Source: Pseudomonas brassicacearum
GTDB lineage: Bacteria; Pseudomonadota; Gammaproteobacteria; Pseudomonadales; Pseudomonadaceae
DNA: 64,000 nt
Direction: 5' to 3'
Assembly (NCBI RefSeq): GCF_003732265.1
Contig: NZ_MOBK01000007.1
Span: 1-64,000, forward strand
Position numbers and translations under genes: made by a program. The notes below the pieces were generated by a model that had not been told where the DNA came from, did not search any database, and saw only the letters and a list, made by a program, of their open reading frames with translations. Position 1 is the first letter of the stretch. Each line of letters starts with the position of its first letter. Shown in pieces: positions 46,147 to 54,991 of the stretch.

Positions 46147-46884
46147 TCACATCCCATGCTGCTTCATCAACCGCTCATAACTGCCATCCGCCTTCATCTC
46201 GGCAATCTCCCGGTCAAACCCGGCGACGATCTGCTCATGCTGCGGGTTCTTCAAACTGACCAATATATGCAGGCTGTTCTCGCTCAACGGCTTGGGCAGA
46301 AACTCCACCGCATTGCGCACTTTGGAGGATTCACGCGCCAGGTAATAACGGGCGACGTATTCATCTTCCAGCGTCAACTTGACCCGGTCCGCCGCGACCA
46401 TGCGCACCGCCATCGAAAAGTTATGCACCGGGACTTTCTGCAGTGATGCGTCGTCATCGAACTCCGGCGAATAGGCGTAGCCGCGCACGATCGCAATCGG
46501 ATAGGTGTGCAGTTGCTGCAAGTTGTTGTATTCGATGGGCGCATCTTTGCGTTTCAGAAAGCGCACCCGATTCAGCAGGTATTCGCCGGAGAACTGGCCC
46601 AGTTTGGTCCGATCATTGGTGAACCAGGCGTTGACCAGCACGTCATAACGCCCCTCGCCTACGCCCAATAACGCTCGGGCCCAGGGCACCTGCTCGAAAT
46701 CACTGGCATAGCCTGCGCGTGCCAGCGCGGTCGTGACGATGTCCGTCGCCAATCCGCCGTTGATCAGCGTGGCGTCGGTAAAGGGTGGCCAGGCGTCGGC
46801 GACCAGACGCAGCTTTTCCGCTGCCGCGCCCTGTGACAGCAACAGCAATACGATCAAAGCGCAAGCTCGATGCAATCGCGGCAT
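46147..46884 (-). CDS. Periplasmic solute-binding protein, SBP_bac_3 family
   Basis: 245 residues with a signal peptide (MPRLHRACALIVLLLLSQGAAA). The mature start (KLRLVADAWPPFTDA) and the overall fold resemble polar amino acid-binding proteins. No transporter or kinase genes adjoin it, so it may be an orphan receptor. AAGGA ten bases before the ATG. Ligand unknown. Confidence 0.78.
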   Translation of the reverse strand: MPRLHRACALIVLLLLSQGAAAEKLRLVADAWPPFTDATLINGGLATDIVTTALARAGYASDFEQVPWARALLGVGEGRYDVLVNAWFTNDRTKLGQFSGEYLLNRVRFLKRKDAPIEYNNLQQLHTYPIAIVRGYAYSPEFDDDASLQKVPVHNFSMAVRMVAADRVKLTLEDEYVARYYLARESSKVRNAVEFLPKPLSENSLHILVSLKNPQHEQIVAGFDREIAEMKADGSYERLMKQHGM

Positions 46885-47140
46885 GCTAGAAAATCCTTAG
46901 CGGGCGGTAAACCCGACGTGTTTTTCAGCCCAAACTCCAAGACCCGTGTACCGGCAGCCAGTACTCAACATTAGCTCATTGAAGCGATTGCACAGCGCGT
47001 CATCGAAGATTACACAAAGAAGATGGCACCGCGCGAAATGAATGATGGCATTTTGGCCTTTGTCACAGATTTCCCCGCCATAAAGACAATGATCCTCAGG
47101 ACGCTTAGTATCGGAGCGACGACGTTCAAGGAAAGTGAAA

Positions 47141-47593
47141 ATGACAATTGACTGGATCTGCAAACACCACAGCGACTTGGGCAAGGAACAGCTTTACGCC
47201 ATTCTGCAACTGCGCGCCGAGGTGTTCGTCGTCGAGCAGAAATGCGTCTATCAAGACATCGATGGCCAGGACCTGGAAGGTGACACCTGCCATTTGATGG
47301 CATGGGACGAGAACCGACTGGTGGGTTACCTGCGATTGCTCGATCCGCAGTTGCAGGGAGGTGACGTGGTGATTGGCCGGGTGATCGTTGCCCCTGCGGC
47401 CCGTGGCGCCGGGATTGGGCATGAGCTGATGGCGCAGGCGTTGAAGCAGGCTGAAAAGCACTGGCCAGACATGCCGGTTTATCTGTCGGCCCAGGCGCAT
47501 TTGCAGGGGTATTACGGGAAGTACGGGTTTGTGGTGGCGGGTGAGGAGTATGTCGAGGATGGTATTCCGCATATCGGGATGCGTCGGCTTTAA
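47141..47593 (+). CDS. ElaA-type GNAT acetyltransferase
   Basis: 150 residues. LYAILQLRAEVFVVEQKCVY and VIVAPAARGAGIGHELM (acetyl-CoA loop) identify the ElaA subfamily of GNAT proteins. ATG 47141 follows AAGGAA by six bases; a GTG two codons earlier overlaps it. Substrate not known. Confidence 0.85.
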   Translation: MTIDWICKHHSDLGKEQLYAILQLRAEVFVVEQKCVYQDIDGQDLEGDTCHLMAWDENRLVGYLRLLDPQLQGGDVVIGRVIVAPAARGAGIGHELMAQALKQAEKHWPDMPVYLSAQAHLQGYYGKYGFVVAGEEYVEDGIPHIGMRRL

Positions 47594-47599
47594 GGGCCT

Positions 47600-47682
47600 C
47601 TTCGCGAGCAAGCCCGCTCCCACATTTAACCGAGCTCTTCCAGGAGAATACGGTCGAATGTGGGAGCGGGCTTGCTCGCGAA
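47600..47682. repeat. REPIN downstream of the elaA-like gene
   Basis: Outward-facing REP pair between convergent genes. Confidence 0.9.
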
Positions 47683-47707
47683 GGCGTCAGCTGTCACACC
47701 GCAGGAG

Positions 47708-48004
47708 CTAGGGATACTCAAGCACCGCTTTGATCTGCCGCAAATTCCGCTCGATCCACCCTCGATCAATCGCCCCCCACTCTCGAATCCGATAACGCCC
47801 CGCATGATTGCGCGCGCCTTCTTCCTGCTCGAACTCGCAAATGATGTCCAGGTCCGCCAACGCCGCAATCGTGTCCTGCGCCGTGCGCCGGGGCATGCCG
47901 GTGACTTCGGTCAAGGCCGGGACGCTGCTCGCCAGCCCGCTGTCGATCAGGTACGCCACGTATAACCGGCGATAGAAACTGCTCTTGGTCTTGCTGACTT
48001 CCAT
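47708..48004 (-). CDS. Winged helix-turn-helix protein
   Basis: 98 residues. SVPALTEVTGMPRRTAQDTIAALADLDI is a clear winged-helix DNA-binding segment (about 27-54). The basic C-terminus follows. Small putative transcription regulator with no sensor domain. GGAG eight bases before ATG. Shares strand with the YgjP-like gene, 25 bp after it, so they may be an operon. Confidence 0.75.
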   Translation of the reverse strand: MEVSKTKSSFYRRLYVAYLIDSGLASSVPALTEVTGMPRRTAQDTIAALADLDIICEFEQEEGARNHAGRYRIREWGAIDRGWIERNLRQIKAVLEYP

Positions 48005-48029
48005 TCAAACACTCCCGGCCGTTGATCCG

Positions 48030-48521
48030 TTATTGCATGTCTCGCCAGGTCAGGTACACCCGCAGGTCAAATTCCACCTGGTGATAGCCCGGCAGCATGT
48101 GTTCGCAGAGTTTGTAGAACGCCTTGTTGTGATCCGACTCTTTAAAGTGCGCCAGCTCATGCACCACGATCATTTTCAGAAACTCGGAAGGCGCTTCCTT
48201 GAACAGCGAGGCCACACGGATTTCTTTCTTGGCCTTGAGCTTGCCGCCCTGCACCCGCGAGATCGTGGTGTGCAAGCCAAGGGCGCGATGCGTGAGGTCC
48301 AGACGGTTGTCGAACAGCACTTTGTCGATGGCCGGAGCATTGCGCAGGTATTCCTGCTTGAGGTCCAGCGCGTAGGTGTACAGCGCCTTGTCGCTCTGCA
48401 CGCCGTGCTTTTCCGGGTAGCGCTGGGTCAGGTACTCGCCCAGCCGATCGTCGGCGATCAGCTGGCGCACTTGATCCTGCAATGCAGCAGGATAGGCCTG
48501 GAGGTATTTCAACGCGGTCAT
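48030..48521 (-). CDS. YgjP-type zinc metallopeptidase (M48-like, DUF45)
   Basis: 163 residues. The zinc motif is HELAHFKESDH (HExxH plus a further His), and a basic region (GGKLKAKKEIRVAS) precedes it, as in the YgjP/DUF45 family. ATG at 48521 chosen; GTG seven codons upstream is possible. Neither start has a strong ribosome site. Function of the family is not established. Confidence 0.8.
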   Translation of the reverse strand: MTALKYLQAYPAALQDQVRQLIADDRLGEYLTQRYPEKHGVQSDKALYTYALDLKQEYLRNAPAIDKVLFDNRLDLTHRALGLHTTISRVQGGKLKAKKEIRVASLFKEAPSEFLKMIVVHELAHFKESDHNKAFYKLCEHMLPGYHQVEFDLRVYLTWRDMQ

Positions 48522-48566
48522 TGGGGCGGCAACACGAATCACGAAAAGGTCGCCAGTGTAGCGAAT

Positions 48567-50690
48567 TCAACTGTTCAGTGCGCTCCAGTCGAACGGCCGC
48601 ACAAAGTCGCCGACGTCCTCGGCCATCATCGGCCGCGCCACCAGAAAACCCTGCACGTACTCACAGCCATTCGCTTGCAGCCATTGGTACTGGGCAACGG
48701 TTTCCACCCCTTCGGCAATCACCAGCATTCCATATTGCTTGCACAGGTCGATCACCGTGCGCACCAGCGCCGCATCCCTTGAGGACTCGGGTAGCCGGGC
48801 GATCACATGCCGGTCGAGCTTGAGCGTGTCCAGTTCCAGGTCCCGCAGATGCGCCAGCGAGCAGGGCCCGGAACCAAAGTCATCGAGTGCCACCCGCACC
48901 CCAAGATTGCGCAGTAGACGCAGAGTCTTATGGGTTTCTTCCGGGTTTTGCATCAACGCTTCTTCCGTCACTTCGACTTCCAGATGCCGCGGTTGCAGGC
49001 CATGTCGCTCCAGCACTTGGCGCAATTCGGTGACCAGGTTGGGCATGCCGAACTGGGTGCTGCTCAAACTGACGCCAAGTACCAGGTCCTCGGCAAACAG
49101 GGTTTCCCAGGCCTTGCGCTGCCCGGCCCCACGCTGGTAAATCCAGCTGCCCAGCCGACTGATCAGCCGCGCCTCTTCCAGCAACGGCAAAAACAGCCCC
49201 GGCGGGACGTCGCCGACACTCGGGTGCTGCCAACGCAACAACGCCTCGAACCCACGGATCTGCCCGTTGGCGATGGACACTTGAGGTTGGTACACCAGAT
49301 TGAAATCACGGTTTTCGATGGCCGTGCGCACGCTCTCTTCGAGCATCAGCCGCGAGCGCGCCCGGCCGTTCATTTCGTGATCGTAGAAACGATACTGCTG
49401 ACGGCCCGCGCGCTTGGCTTCGTACATCGCAATGTCTGCGGCGCGCAACAAACCGTCGAGGTTGGCCCCGCAATCCGGAAACGTCGCAATCCCGATGCTG
49501 GCGCCCAAGGTGATTTCCAGGCCATCAATCTGCTGACAGATCGATACCCGCTCGATGAGTTTTTCCGCAATCTTCGCCGCCTGCTCGGGAAACTCCAGGT
49601 CCAGCAGTGCCGTAAATTCATCGCCACCCATGCGCGCCAGAATGTCGAACGGCCGCAAGCAGGCCTTCAACTGCTCGGACACCCAGCGCAGCACGCGGTC
49701 GCCAGCATCGTGACCGAGGGAGTCATTGACCCGCTTGAAACCGTCGAGGTCCAGGTACAGCAGCACCCAGGCGCTGTCGGTGCGTTCACCGCGCAGCAAC
49801 AGGTTTTCAACGGTCTGGTAGAAACCTCGGCGATTGAGCAGGCCGGTCAATGGATCGGTCACGGCCTGGAATTCCAGTTGCTGGTGCAGGTGGCGGACCA
49901 CCGACATGTCCAGCACCGTCACCACCATCGCGTGCTGCTCTGCAGGCAATGGCGCGCACGACAGCGCCACCGGCACCTGCTGACCCGGCGCGGTACGCAA
50001 CAGCGCATCATGCAGGCGCAAGGTTTCGCCGCGCTGGTAACCGGTATAAATCTCGGACTCCAGCCACACCGGGATGTGCGGTTTTTGCAGGAAGTCCAGG
50101 AAATCCTTGCCTTGCAGCTCCTGCACCGTGGCATTCAGCAGTCGCGACATCGCCGGGTTGGCAAAACGGATCACCCCGCCCTCACTCACCACCAGAATGC
50201 CTTCGGCCGCGTTCTCCAGCACCGAGGCATTAAACGCGCGCGCGACTTCCAGGTCGTGGCTCAGGCGCTGCAGCGCCCGGCGACTGCGTTGATGCTCCAG
50301 CAGGGCCTGGACTTTTGGCTTGAGAATTTGCGGGTCGAACGGTTTAAACAGGTAATCCACCGCACCACTGGCGTAGCCCTTGATCACGGCGTCCTGGGAC
50401 TGTTCGTTGGCGGTGAGGAAAATGATCGGTGTGAGGCGGGTTCGCTGACTGCCGCGCATCAGGCGCGCGACTTCAAAACCGTCCATGCCCGGCATCTGCA
50501 CATCGAGCAACACCAGGTCGACATCGTGTTCGAGCAAAAGGTTTAGCGCTTCAAAGCCGGAGGCGGCGGTCATCACCTGCCAGTCCTGGCGCTGGAGCAA
50601 AGCGCGCATGCTGATCAGGTTTTCAGGGTAGTCATCGACGATTAAAAGGATCGAGTTGCCTTCGGCTGGCGTGGGTTGCGCGCATTCCAT
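48567..50690 (-). CDS. REC-PAS-GGDEF-EAL two-domain c-di-GMP response regulator
   Basis: 707 residues. Receiver domain about 13-130 with phospho-Asp63 in LVLLDVQMPGMDG; PAS about 155-265; GGDEF about 275-435 with intact GGDEF at 355-359 and an inhibitory RxxD site five residues before it (RPFD 346-349); EAL about 450-700 with EALLRW at 482-487. In the EAL domain the metal-binding Asn of the NLS motif is replaced: VSLSSTQF has Ser541. So diguanylate cyclase activity looks intact, while phosphodiesterase activity may be reduced. No kinase is adjacent. A single gene on the minus strand. Confidence 0.88.
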   Translation of the reverse strand: MECAQPTPAEGNSILLIVDDYPENLISMRALLQRQDWQVMTAASGFEALNLLLEHDVDLVLLDVQMPGMDGFEVARLMRGSQRTRLTPIIFLTANEQSQDAVIKGYASGAVDYLFKPFDPQILKPKVQALLEHQRSRRALQRLSHDLEVARAFNASVLENAAEGILVVSEGGVIRFANPAMSRLLNATVQELQGKDFLDFLQKPHIPVWLESEIYTGYQRGETLRLHDALLRTAPGQQVPVALSCAPLPAEQHAMVVTVLDMSVVRHLHQQLEFQAVTDPLTGLLNRRGFYQTVENLLLRGERTDSAWVLLYLDLDGFKRVNDSLGHDAGDRVLRWVSEQLKACLRPFDILARMGGDEFTALLDLEFPEQAAKIAEKLIERVSICQQIDGLEITLGASIGIATFPDCGANLDGLLRAADIAMYEAKRAGRQQYRFYDHEMNGRARSRLMLEESVRTAIENRDFNLVYQPQVSIANGQIRGFEALLRWQHPSVGDVPPGLFLPLLEEARLISRLGSWIYQRGAGQRKAWETLFAEDLVLGVSLSSTQFGMPNLVTELRQVLERHGLQPRHLEVEVTEEALMQNPEETHKTLRLLRNLGVRVALDDFGSGPCSLAHLRDLELDTLKLDRHVIARLPESSRDAALVRTVIDLCKQYGMLVIAEGVETVAQYQWLQANGCEYVQGFLVARPMMAEDVGDFVRPFDWSALNS

Positions 50691-51013
50691 GCTGCTTCTC
50701 TTGTTCGGGGACGTCAGGCCGATTTCTCGTGAAAACCGGACAAATACTAGGCCTTCACTCTAGACCGGGATACACAAAAGCAGAAGCCATCAGAGCGCCA
50801 TCATTTAACTAACACGTTCATTTGCCGACTAACGGTCGGTCCTGAGAGCCCCGAAAACCGGGAAAGATGGCATTTCGACAGGACGTTGACGCCAAATCTC
50901 CGCCGGATGGGCATTAACAAAGTGGCCTCGTACGCTTATAAAGGCCGCCCCCCGATGCGCGTGCTAGAGCATCTGGCACGTGCGTGCAGCAAAAATTTGT
51001 GGAAGCTTTGTCT
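50691..51013. other. Spacer between the c-di-GMP gene and the alginate lyase gene
   Basis: 323 bp holding both divergent promoters. A TATAAA-containing stretch (CGCTTATAAAGG near 50935) could be the -10 element for the lyase gene. I see no other feature. Confidence 0.4.
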
Positions 51014-51682
51014 ATGATCGATCTCGCAACCTGGAACCTCAGCGTTCCCGTTGGCAATCCGCCGTATACCGTTGAAACCGCCAAACTGGTGGACGGCTTC
51101 AAGGACCAATACTTCCACTCCGACACCGGCACGTTGTTTTTCTGGGCACCGGTCACCGGCTCTAAAACAGCCAATGCAAAGTATCCCCGCACTGAACTTC
51201 GCGAAACCTACAGCAACGGCACTTTGCGTAATTGGCTCTATCCGGACGCGGACAACTCCCTTCGCGCGACGCTGGCGGTGAACCAGGTGCCGAGTTCAGG
51301 GAAGATCGTTATCGGCCAGATTCACGCTTATGAAAGTCAAAAGCCTTTGGTGAAACTTGAGTATCAGTACAAGACCAGCACCTCTACCGGCAACATTGTC
51401 GCCAAAGTGCGCATGCATCCGGATGACGGTGAAGGTCGGGTGATCACCATCGCCACCGGCGTGAAGATGGACCAGGAGTTTTCCTACCTCATTCACCTGA
51501 GTCCTGGCGGTGCATTGGGCATCAGCGCGGCAGGCTACCAGTGGGACACCAACATCAGCGCGACGTGGCGCGACAAGCCGCTGTATTTCAAGGCTGGGGT
51601 CTATGTGCAAGACCACACCGGGTACACCAGCGAAGGCGGCAAAGTAACGTTCAGCAAGCTGGACATTGATCACGACAAGTAA
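51014..51682 (+). CDS. Polysaccharide lyase family 7 (alginate lyase)
   Basis: 222 residues. The three PL7 motifs are present: RTELRE, QIHAYE (QIH catalytic) and YFKAGVYVQ. Cleaves mannuronate/guluronate links by beta-elimination. No signal peptide is visible with ATG 51014, so it may be cytoplasmic or released on lysis; an upstream start to 50984 adds no signal. GGAAG nine bases ahead of the ATG. A single gene. Confidence 0.87.
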   Translation: MIDLATWNLSVPVGNPPYTVETAKLVDGFKDQYFHSDTGTLFFWAPVTGSKTANAKYPRTELRETYSNGTLRNWLYPDADNSLRATLAVNQVPSSGKIVIGQIHAYESQKPLVKLEYQYKTSTSTGNIVAKVRMHPDDGEGRVITIATGVKMDQEFSYLIHLSPGGALGISAAGYQWDTNISATWRDKPLYFKAGVYVQDHTGYTSEGGKVTFSKLDIDHDK

Positions 51683-51746
51683 AAACTCCTGTAGCAGCGT
51701 AGGACGGCAAACGAGCCACGCTCAGTAGCCTATTTTCAGGCATTAA

Positions 51747-51770
51747 AAAACCCGCCTCTCGGCGGGTTTT
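51747..51770. terminator. Bidirectional terminator between the lyase gene and fba
   Basis: AAAACCCGCC / GGCGGGTTTT arms with TCTC loop; A-run and T-run on either side serve both convergent genes. Confidence 0.88.
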
Positions 51771-51794
51771 TATGCAACTCAAACACGAAAGGTC

Positions 51795-52859
51795 TTAGTT
51801 AACCTTAGCGTTCAACTCACCCTTCAAATACCGCTGATACATCCCTTCCAACGAGATCGGCTTGATCTTCGAAGCATTACCCGCGGTACCAAACTGGTTG
51901 TAACGGTCGATGCACACATCACGCATCGCGGTCACAGTCGCGCCGAAGAACTTACGCGGATCGAACTCGCTCGGGTTGGTGGCCATCAGGCGACGCATCG
52001 CACCGGTGGATGCCAGACGCAGGTCAGTGTCGATGTTGACCTTGCGCACGCCGTGCTTGATGCCTTCAACAATTTCTTCAACCGGTACGCCGTAGGTCTC
52101 TTTGATGTCGCCGCCGTACTGGTTGATGATCGCCAGCCACTCTTGCGGAACCGAAGAAGAACCGTGCATCACCAGGTGGGTGTTCGGGATGCGTTTGTGG
52201 ATTTCTTTGATGCGGTCGATGGCCAGTACGTCGCCGGTAGGCGGCTTGGTGAACTTGTACGCGCCGTGGCTGGTGCCGATGGCGATTGCCAGGGCATCAA
52301 CCTGAGTGCGTTTGACGAAGTCAGCGGCTTCTTCCGGGTCGGTCAGCATTTGGCTGTGATCCAGAACGCCCTCAGCGCCGATGCCGTCTTCTTCACCAGC
52401 CATGCCGGTTTCCAGCGAACCCAGGCAGCCCAGCTCGCCTTCTACCGAAACGCCGCAGGCGTGAGCCATGGCCACGGTTTGTTGGGTAACACGCACGTTG
52501 TAGTCGTAGTCAGTCGGGGTCTTGCCGTCTTCGCCCAGGGAACCGTCCATCATCACCGAGCTGAAGCCCAGTTGGATGGAGCGCTGGCAGACGTCAGGGC
52601 TGGTGCCGTGGTCCTGGTGCATGCACACCGGGATGTGCGGGAATTCTTCGATCGCGGCCAGGATCAGGTGGCGCAGGAACGGGGCGCCAGCGTATTTGCG
52701 AGCACCGGCCGAAGCCTGGACGATCACCGGAGAGTCAGTCTTGTCAGCGGCTTCCATGATGGCGCGCATCTGCTCAAGGTTGTTGACGTTGAAGGCTGGA
52801 ACGCCGTAGCCGAACTCGGCTGCGTGGTCCAACATCTGGCGCATGCTGATAAGTGCCAT
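51795..52859 (-). CDS. fba: Class II fructose-1,6-bisphosphate aldolase
   Basis: 354 residues. Zinc-dependent aldolase of the CbbA type: VCMHQDHGTSPD (zinc-site His), GTSHGAYKF, and VNIDTDLRLA. Makes fructose 1,6-bisphosphate from DHAP and GAP for gluconeogenesis in pseudomonads, which lack phosphofructokinase. It heads a minus-strand neighbourhood with pgk, epd and tktA. The preceding gap (52860-53165) holds a repeat. Confidence 0.94.
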   Translation of the reverse strand: MALISMRQMLDHAAEFGYGVPAFNVNNLEQMRAIMEAADKTDSPVIVQASAGARKYAGAPFLRHLILAAIEEFPHIPVCMHQDHGTSPDVCQRSIQLGFSSVMMDGSLGEDGKTPTDYDYNVRVTQQTVAMAHACGVSVEGELGCLGSLETGMAGEEDGIGAEGVLDHSQMLTDPEEAADFVKRTQVDALAIAIGTSHGAYKFTKPPTGDVLAIDRIKEIHKRIPNTHLVMHGSSSVPQEWLAIINQYGGDIKETYGVPVEEIVEGIKHGVRKVNIDTDLRLASTGAMRRLMATNPSEFDPRKFFGATVTAMRDVCIDRYNQFGTAGNASKIKPISLEGMYQRYLKGELNAKVN

Positions 52860-52996
52860 TGTGTGTGTCTCTCCCGGTTTGGGTCGTTAATCGTGCCAGC
52901 CTGCCGTAGCGGCGGCGGCTATTCAAGTTATTGCAGATCGGGGGTTGGTCCGGGCTGCGAATTCGGTACTGCCAAAAGCCAAGTAACGCTCATACC

Positions 52997-53146
52997 TTGT
53001 GGCGAGGGGGCTTGCCCCCGTTCGGCTGCGAAGCAGTCGTAAACAGGACGATGCGGTTTAACTGAAACACCGCATCTACTGGCTTCGGGAGCGCTTCGCA
53101 CTCCAACGGGGGCAAGCCCCCTCACCACAAAAGCCCGCTCCCACAC
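52997..53146. repeat. GAGGGGGCTTGCCCCC-type repeat with adjoining REP half
   Basis: Long inverted repeat of the family also at 23036-23147, followed by a half REP copy (AAGCCCGCTCCCACA). Fills most of the 306-bp gap upstream of fba. Confidence 0.85.
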
Positions 53147-53165
53147 CAGGTCCGTGGTGTGTCAA

Positions 53166-53498
53166 TTACTGCGCTTTACAACCGCGGCCAATCAAATCAT
53201 TGGTGGCGACCCAGTACACCAGGCCTTCCTCACCTTTTACGTGAAACGCCAGCATGTCATTGCTGTACAGCGAACCTTCGGCGCCCGGCTCCTGTTTCAA
53301 GCGGTACACCTGATCGGCCCCGCCGAGGCGCACGTCGACTTCCTTGCGGCTGTCGTCGGTGTAGCGCCACAGCACTTTGGCCTGGCTGTCGCAGGTCCAG
53401 GTGGTCCAGTTATCCACAGGGGTGGACGACTGGAACAGGTTCAACTGAGCGCAACCGGCCAGCAACGCCAACGCCGTAACGGCGATAAAACCTTTCAT
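53166..53498 (-). CDS. Small MliC-like lipoprotein
   Basis: 110 residues with a lipobox-like signal (MKGFIAVTALALLAGCAQ, Cys16). After WTTWTCDSQAKVLWRY the pattern resembles MliC lysozyme-inhibitor domains, with a final Cys in LIGRGCKAQ that could pair with the first. Family assignment is tentative. ATG 53498 is chosen because the longer ORF starts before the signal sequence. Confidence 0.65.
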   Translation of the reverse strand: MKGFIAVTALALLAGCAQLNLFQSSTPVDNWTTWTCDSQAKVLWRYTDDSRKEVDVRLGGADQVYRLKQEPGAEGSLYSNDMLAFHVKGEEGLVYWVATNDLIGRGCKAQ

Positions 53499-53554
53499 CC
53501 ATGTTCCTCGACTGACGGCGCACGCCGCCAGCCCTGAGTAATGAGTCAGACCCG

Positions 53555-53776
53555 TCAAGGACAACCATGTTCCTTGGCGGGTGTCTGTGTCTCGTATTTA
53601 TCCAGGCCATCGGGTCCGGAACGCTTGTTGAGCACAGGATTGGTTTCCGCTTGCCAGTCGGCCTGGTAGCAGCCTTTTTCCTGCGACTGCGGCGCAGGCT
53701 CCGGCTTGGCTTTCGGGTTACTCCCGCAAGCCGCCAGCATGCCCGCTGCGATCAACAGCGTTAACGTCTTGACCAT
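53555..53776 (-). CDS. Small lipoprotein of unknown function
   Basis: 73 residues. Signal sequence with lipobox LAACGSN (Cys17), then a short Pro/Glu/Lys-rich linker and a small Cys-containing domain (GCYQADW ... HGCP), which probably forms one disulfide. Sits 34 bp after pgk on the same strand. No family recognised. Confidence 0.7.
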   Translation of the reverse strand: MVKTLTLLIAAGMLAACGSNPKAKPEPAPQSQEKGCYQADWQAETNPVLNKRSGPDGLDKYETQTPAKEHGCP

Positions 53777-53810
53777 GTAAACACTCCTTCGCCTGGTCAA
53801 ATGGGCGGCC

Positions 53811-54974
53811 TCAGGCTTTCGCCCGGCTTTCCAGGACTTCAACGGCTGGCAGCACTTTGCCTTCGACGAATTCGAGGAACGCGCCGCCGCCGGTAGAAAT
53901 GTAGGAGATCTGCTCGGCAACGCCATATTTATCGATGGCCGCCAGGGTGTCGCCGCCGCCCGCGATGGAGAACGCCGAGCTTTCCGCGATGGCCTGGGCC
54001 AACACTTTGGTGCCGTTGCCGAACTGGTCGAATTCAAACACGCCGACCGGGCCGTTCCACAGAATGGTCTTGGACGACTTCAACAGCTCGGCGAAATTCG
54101 CTGCGGTCTGCGGGCCGATGTCCAGGATCATGTCGTCGGCAGCCACGTCAGCGATCAACTTGACGGTCGCAGTGGCGCTCTCGGCGAATTCCTTGGCAAC
54201 TACAACGTCGACCGGCAATGGCACGCTGACTTTGGCGGCGATTTCGCGAGCGGTGTCCAGCAGGTCCGGTTCGTACAGGGATTTGCCGACCGGGTGACCG
54301 GCAGCGGCCAGGAAGGTGTTGGCAATGCCGCCGCCAACGATCAGCTGGTTGCAGATCTGGCTCAGGCTGTTGAGTACGTCGAGTTTGGTCGAGACCTTGG
54401 AGCCGGCAACGATGGCAGCCATTGGCTGGGCCGGGGCGCCGAGGGCTTTGCCCAGTGCGTCCAGCTCGGCAGCCAGCAACGGGCCAGCGGCGGCGACTTT
54501 GGCGAACTTGGCCACGCCGTGGGTCGAACCCTCGGCACGGTGAGCGGTGCCGAAGGCGTCCATCACGAACACGTCGCACAGGGCGGCGTATTGCTGGGCC
54601 AGTTCGTCCGCGTTCTTTTTCTCGCCCTTGTTGAAGCGCACGTTTTCGAACAGCACGATGTCGCCGGCTTTCACGTCGACGCCGCCCAGGTAATCGGCGA
54701 CCAGCGGCACTTCGCGGCCCAGGGCCTTGCTCAGGTAGTCAGCCACTGGCTTGAGGCTGTTCTCGGCCGAGAATTCGCCTTCGGTCGGACGGCCAAGGTG
54801 CGAGCAGACCATCACGGCCGCGCCTTTCTCCAGGGCCAGCTTGATGGTCGGCAGCGAGGCCAGGATTCGCGCATCGCTGGTGACAACACCGTCCTTGACT
54901 GGGACGTTGAGGTCTTCGCGAATCAGTACGCGCTTACCTTGCAGATCGAGGTCGGACATCTTCAACACGGTCAT
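53811..54974 (-). CDS. pgk: Phosphoglycerate kinase
   Basis: 387 residues. VLIREDLNVPVKDG start, substrate-site HLGRPTEG, and C-terminal GGGDTLAAIDK / FISTGGGAFLE-type nucleotide site are present (here ISYISTGGGAFLEF). Reversible 1,3-bisphosphoglycerate to 3-phosphoglycerate step. Start at ATG 54974 (MTVLKM); the longer ORF is upstream sequence. 17 bp after epd. Confidence 0.95.
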   Translation of the reverse strand: MTVLKMSDLDLQGKRVLIREDLNVPVKDGVVTSDARILASLPTIKLALEKGAAVMVCSHLGRPTEGEFSAENSLKPVADYLSKALGREVPLVADYLGGVDVKAGDIVLFENVRFNKGEKKNADELAQQYAALCDVFVMDAFGTAHRAEGSTHGVAKFAKVAAAGPLLAAELDALGKALGAPAQPMAAIVAGSKVSTKLDVLNSLSQICNQLIVGGGIANTFLAAAGHPVGKSLYEPDLLDTAREIAAKVSVPLPVDVVVAKEFAESATATVKLIADVAADDMILDIGPQTAANFAELLKSSKTILWNGPVGVFEFDQFGNGTKVLAQAIAESSAFSIAGGGDTLAAIDKYGVAEQISYISTGGGAFLEFVEGKVLPAVEVLESRAKA

Positions 54975-54991
54975 GGGTCGCAATTCCTGAG

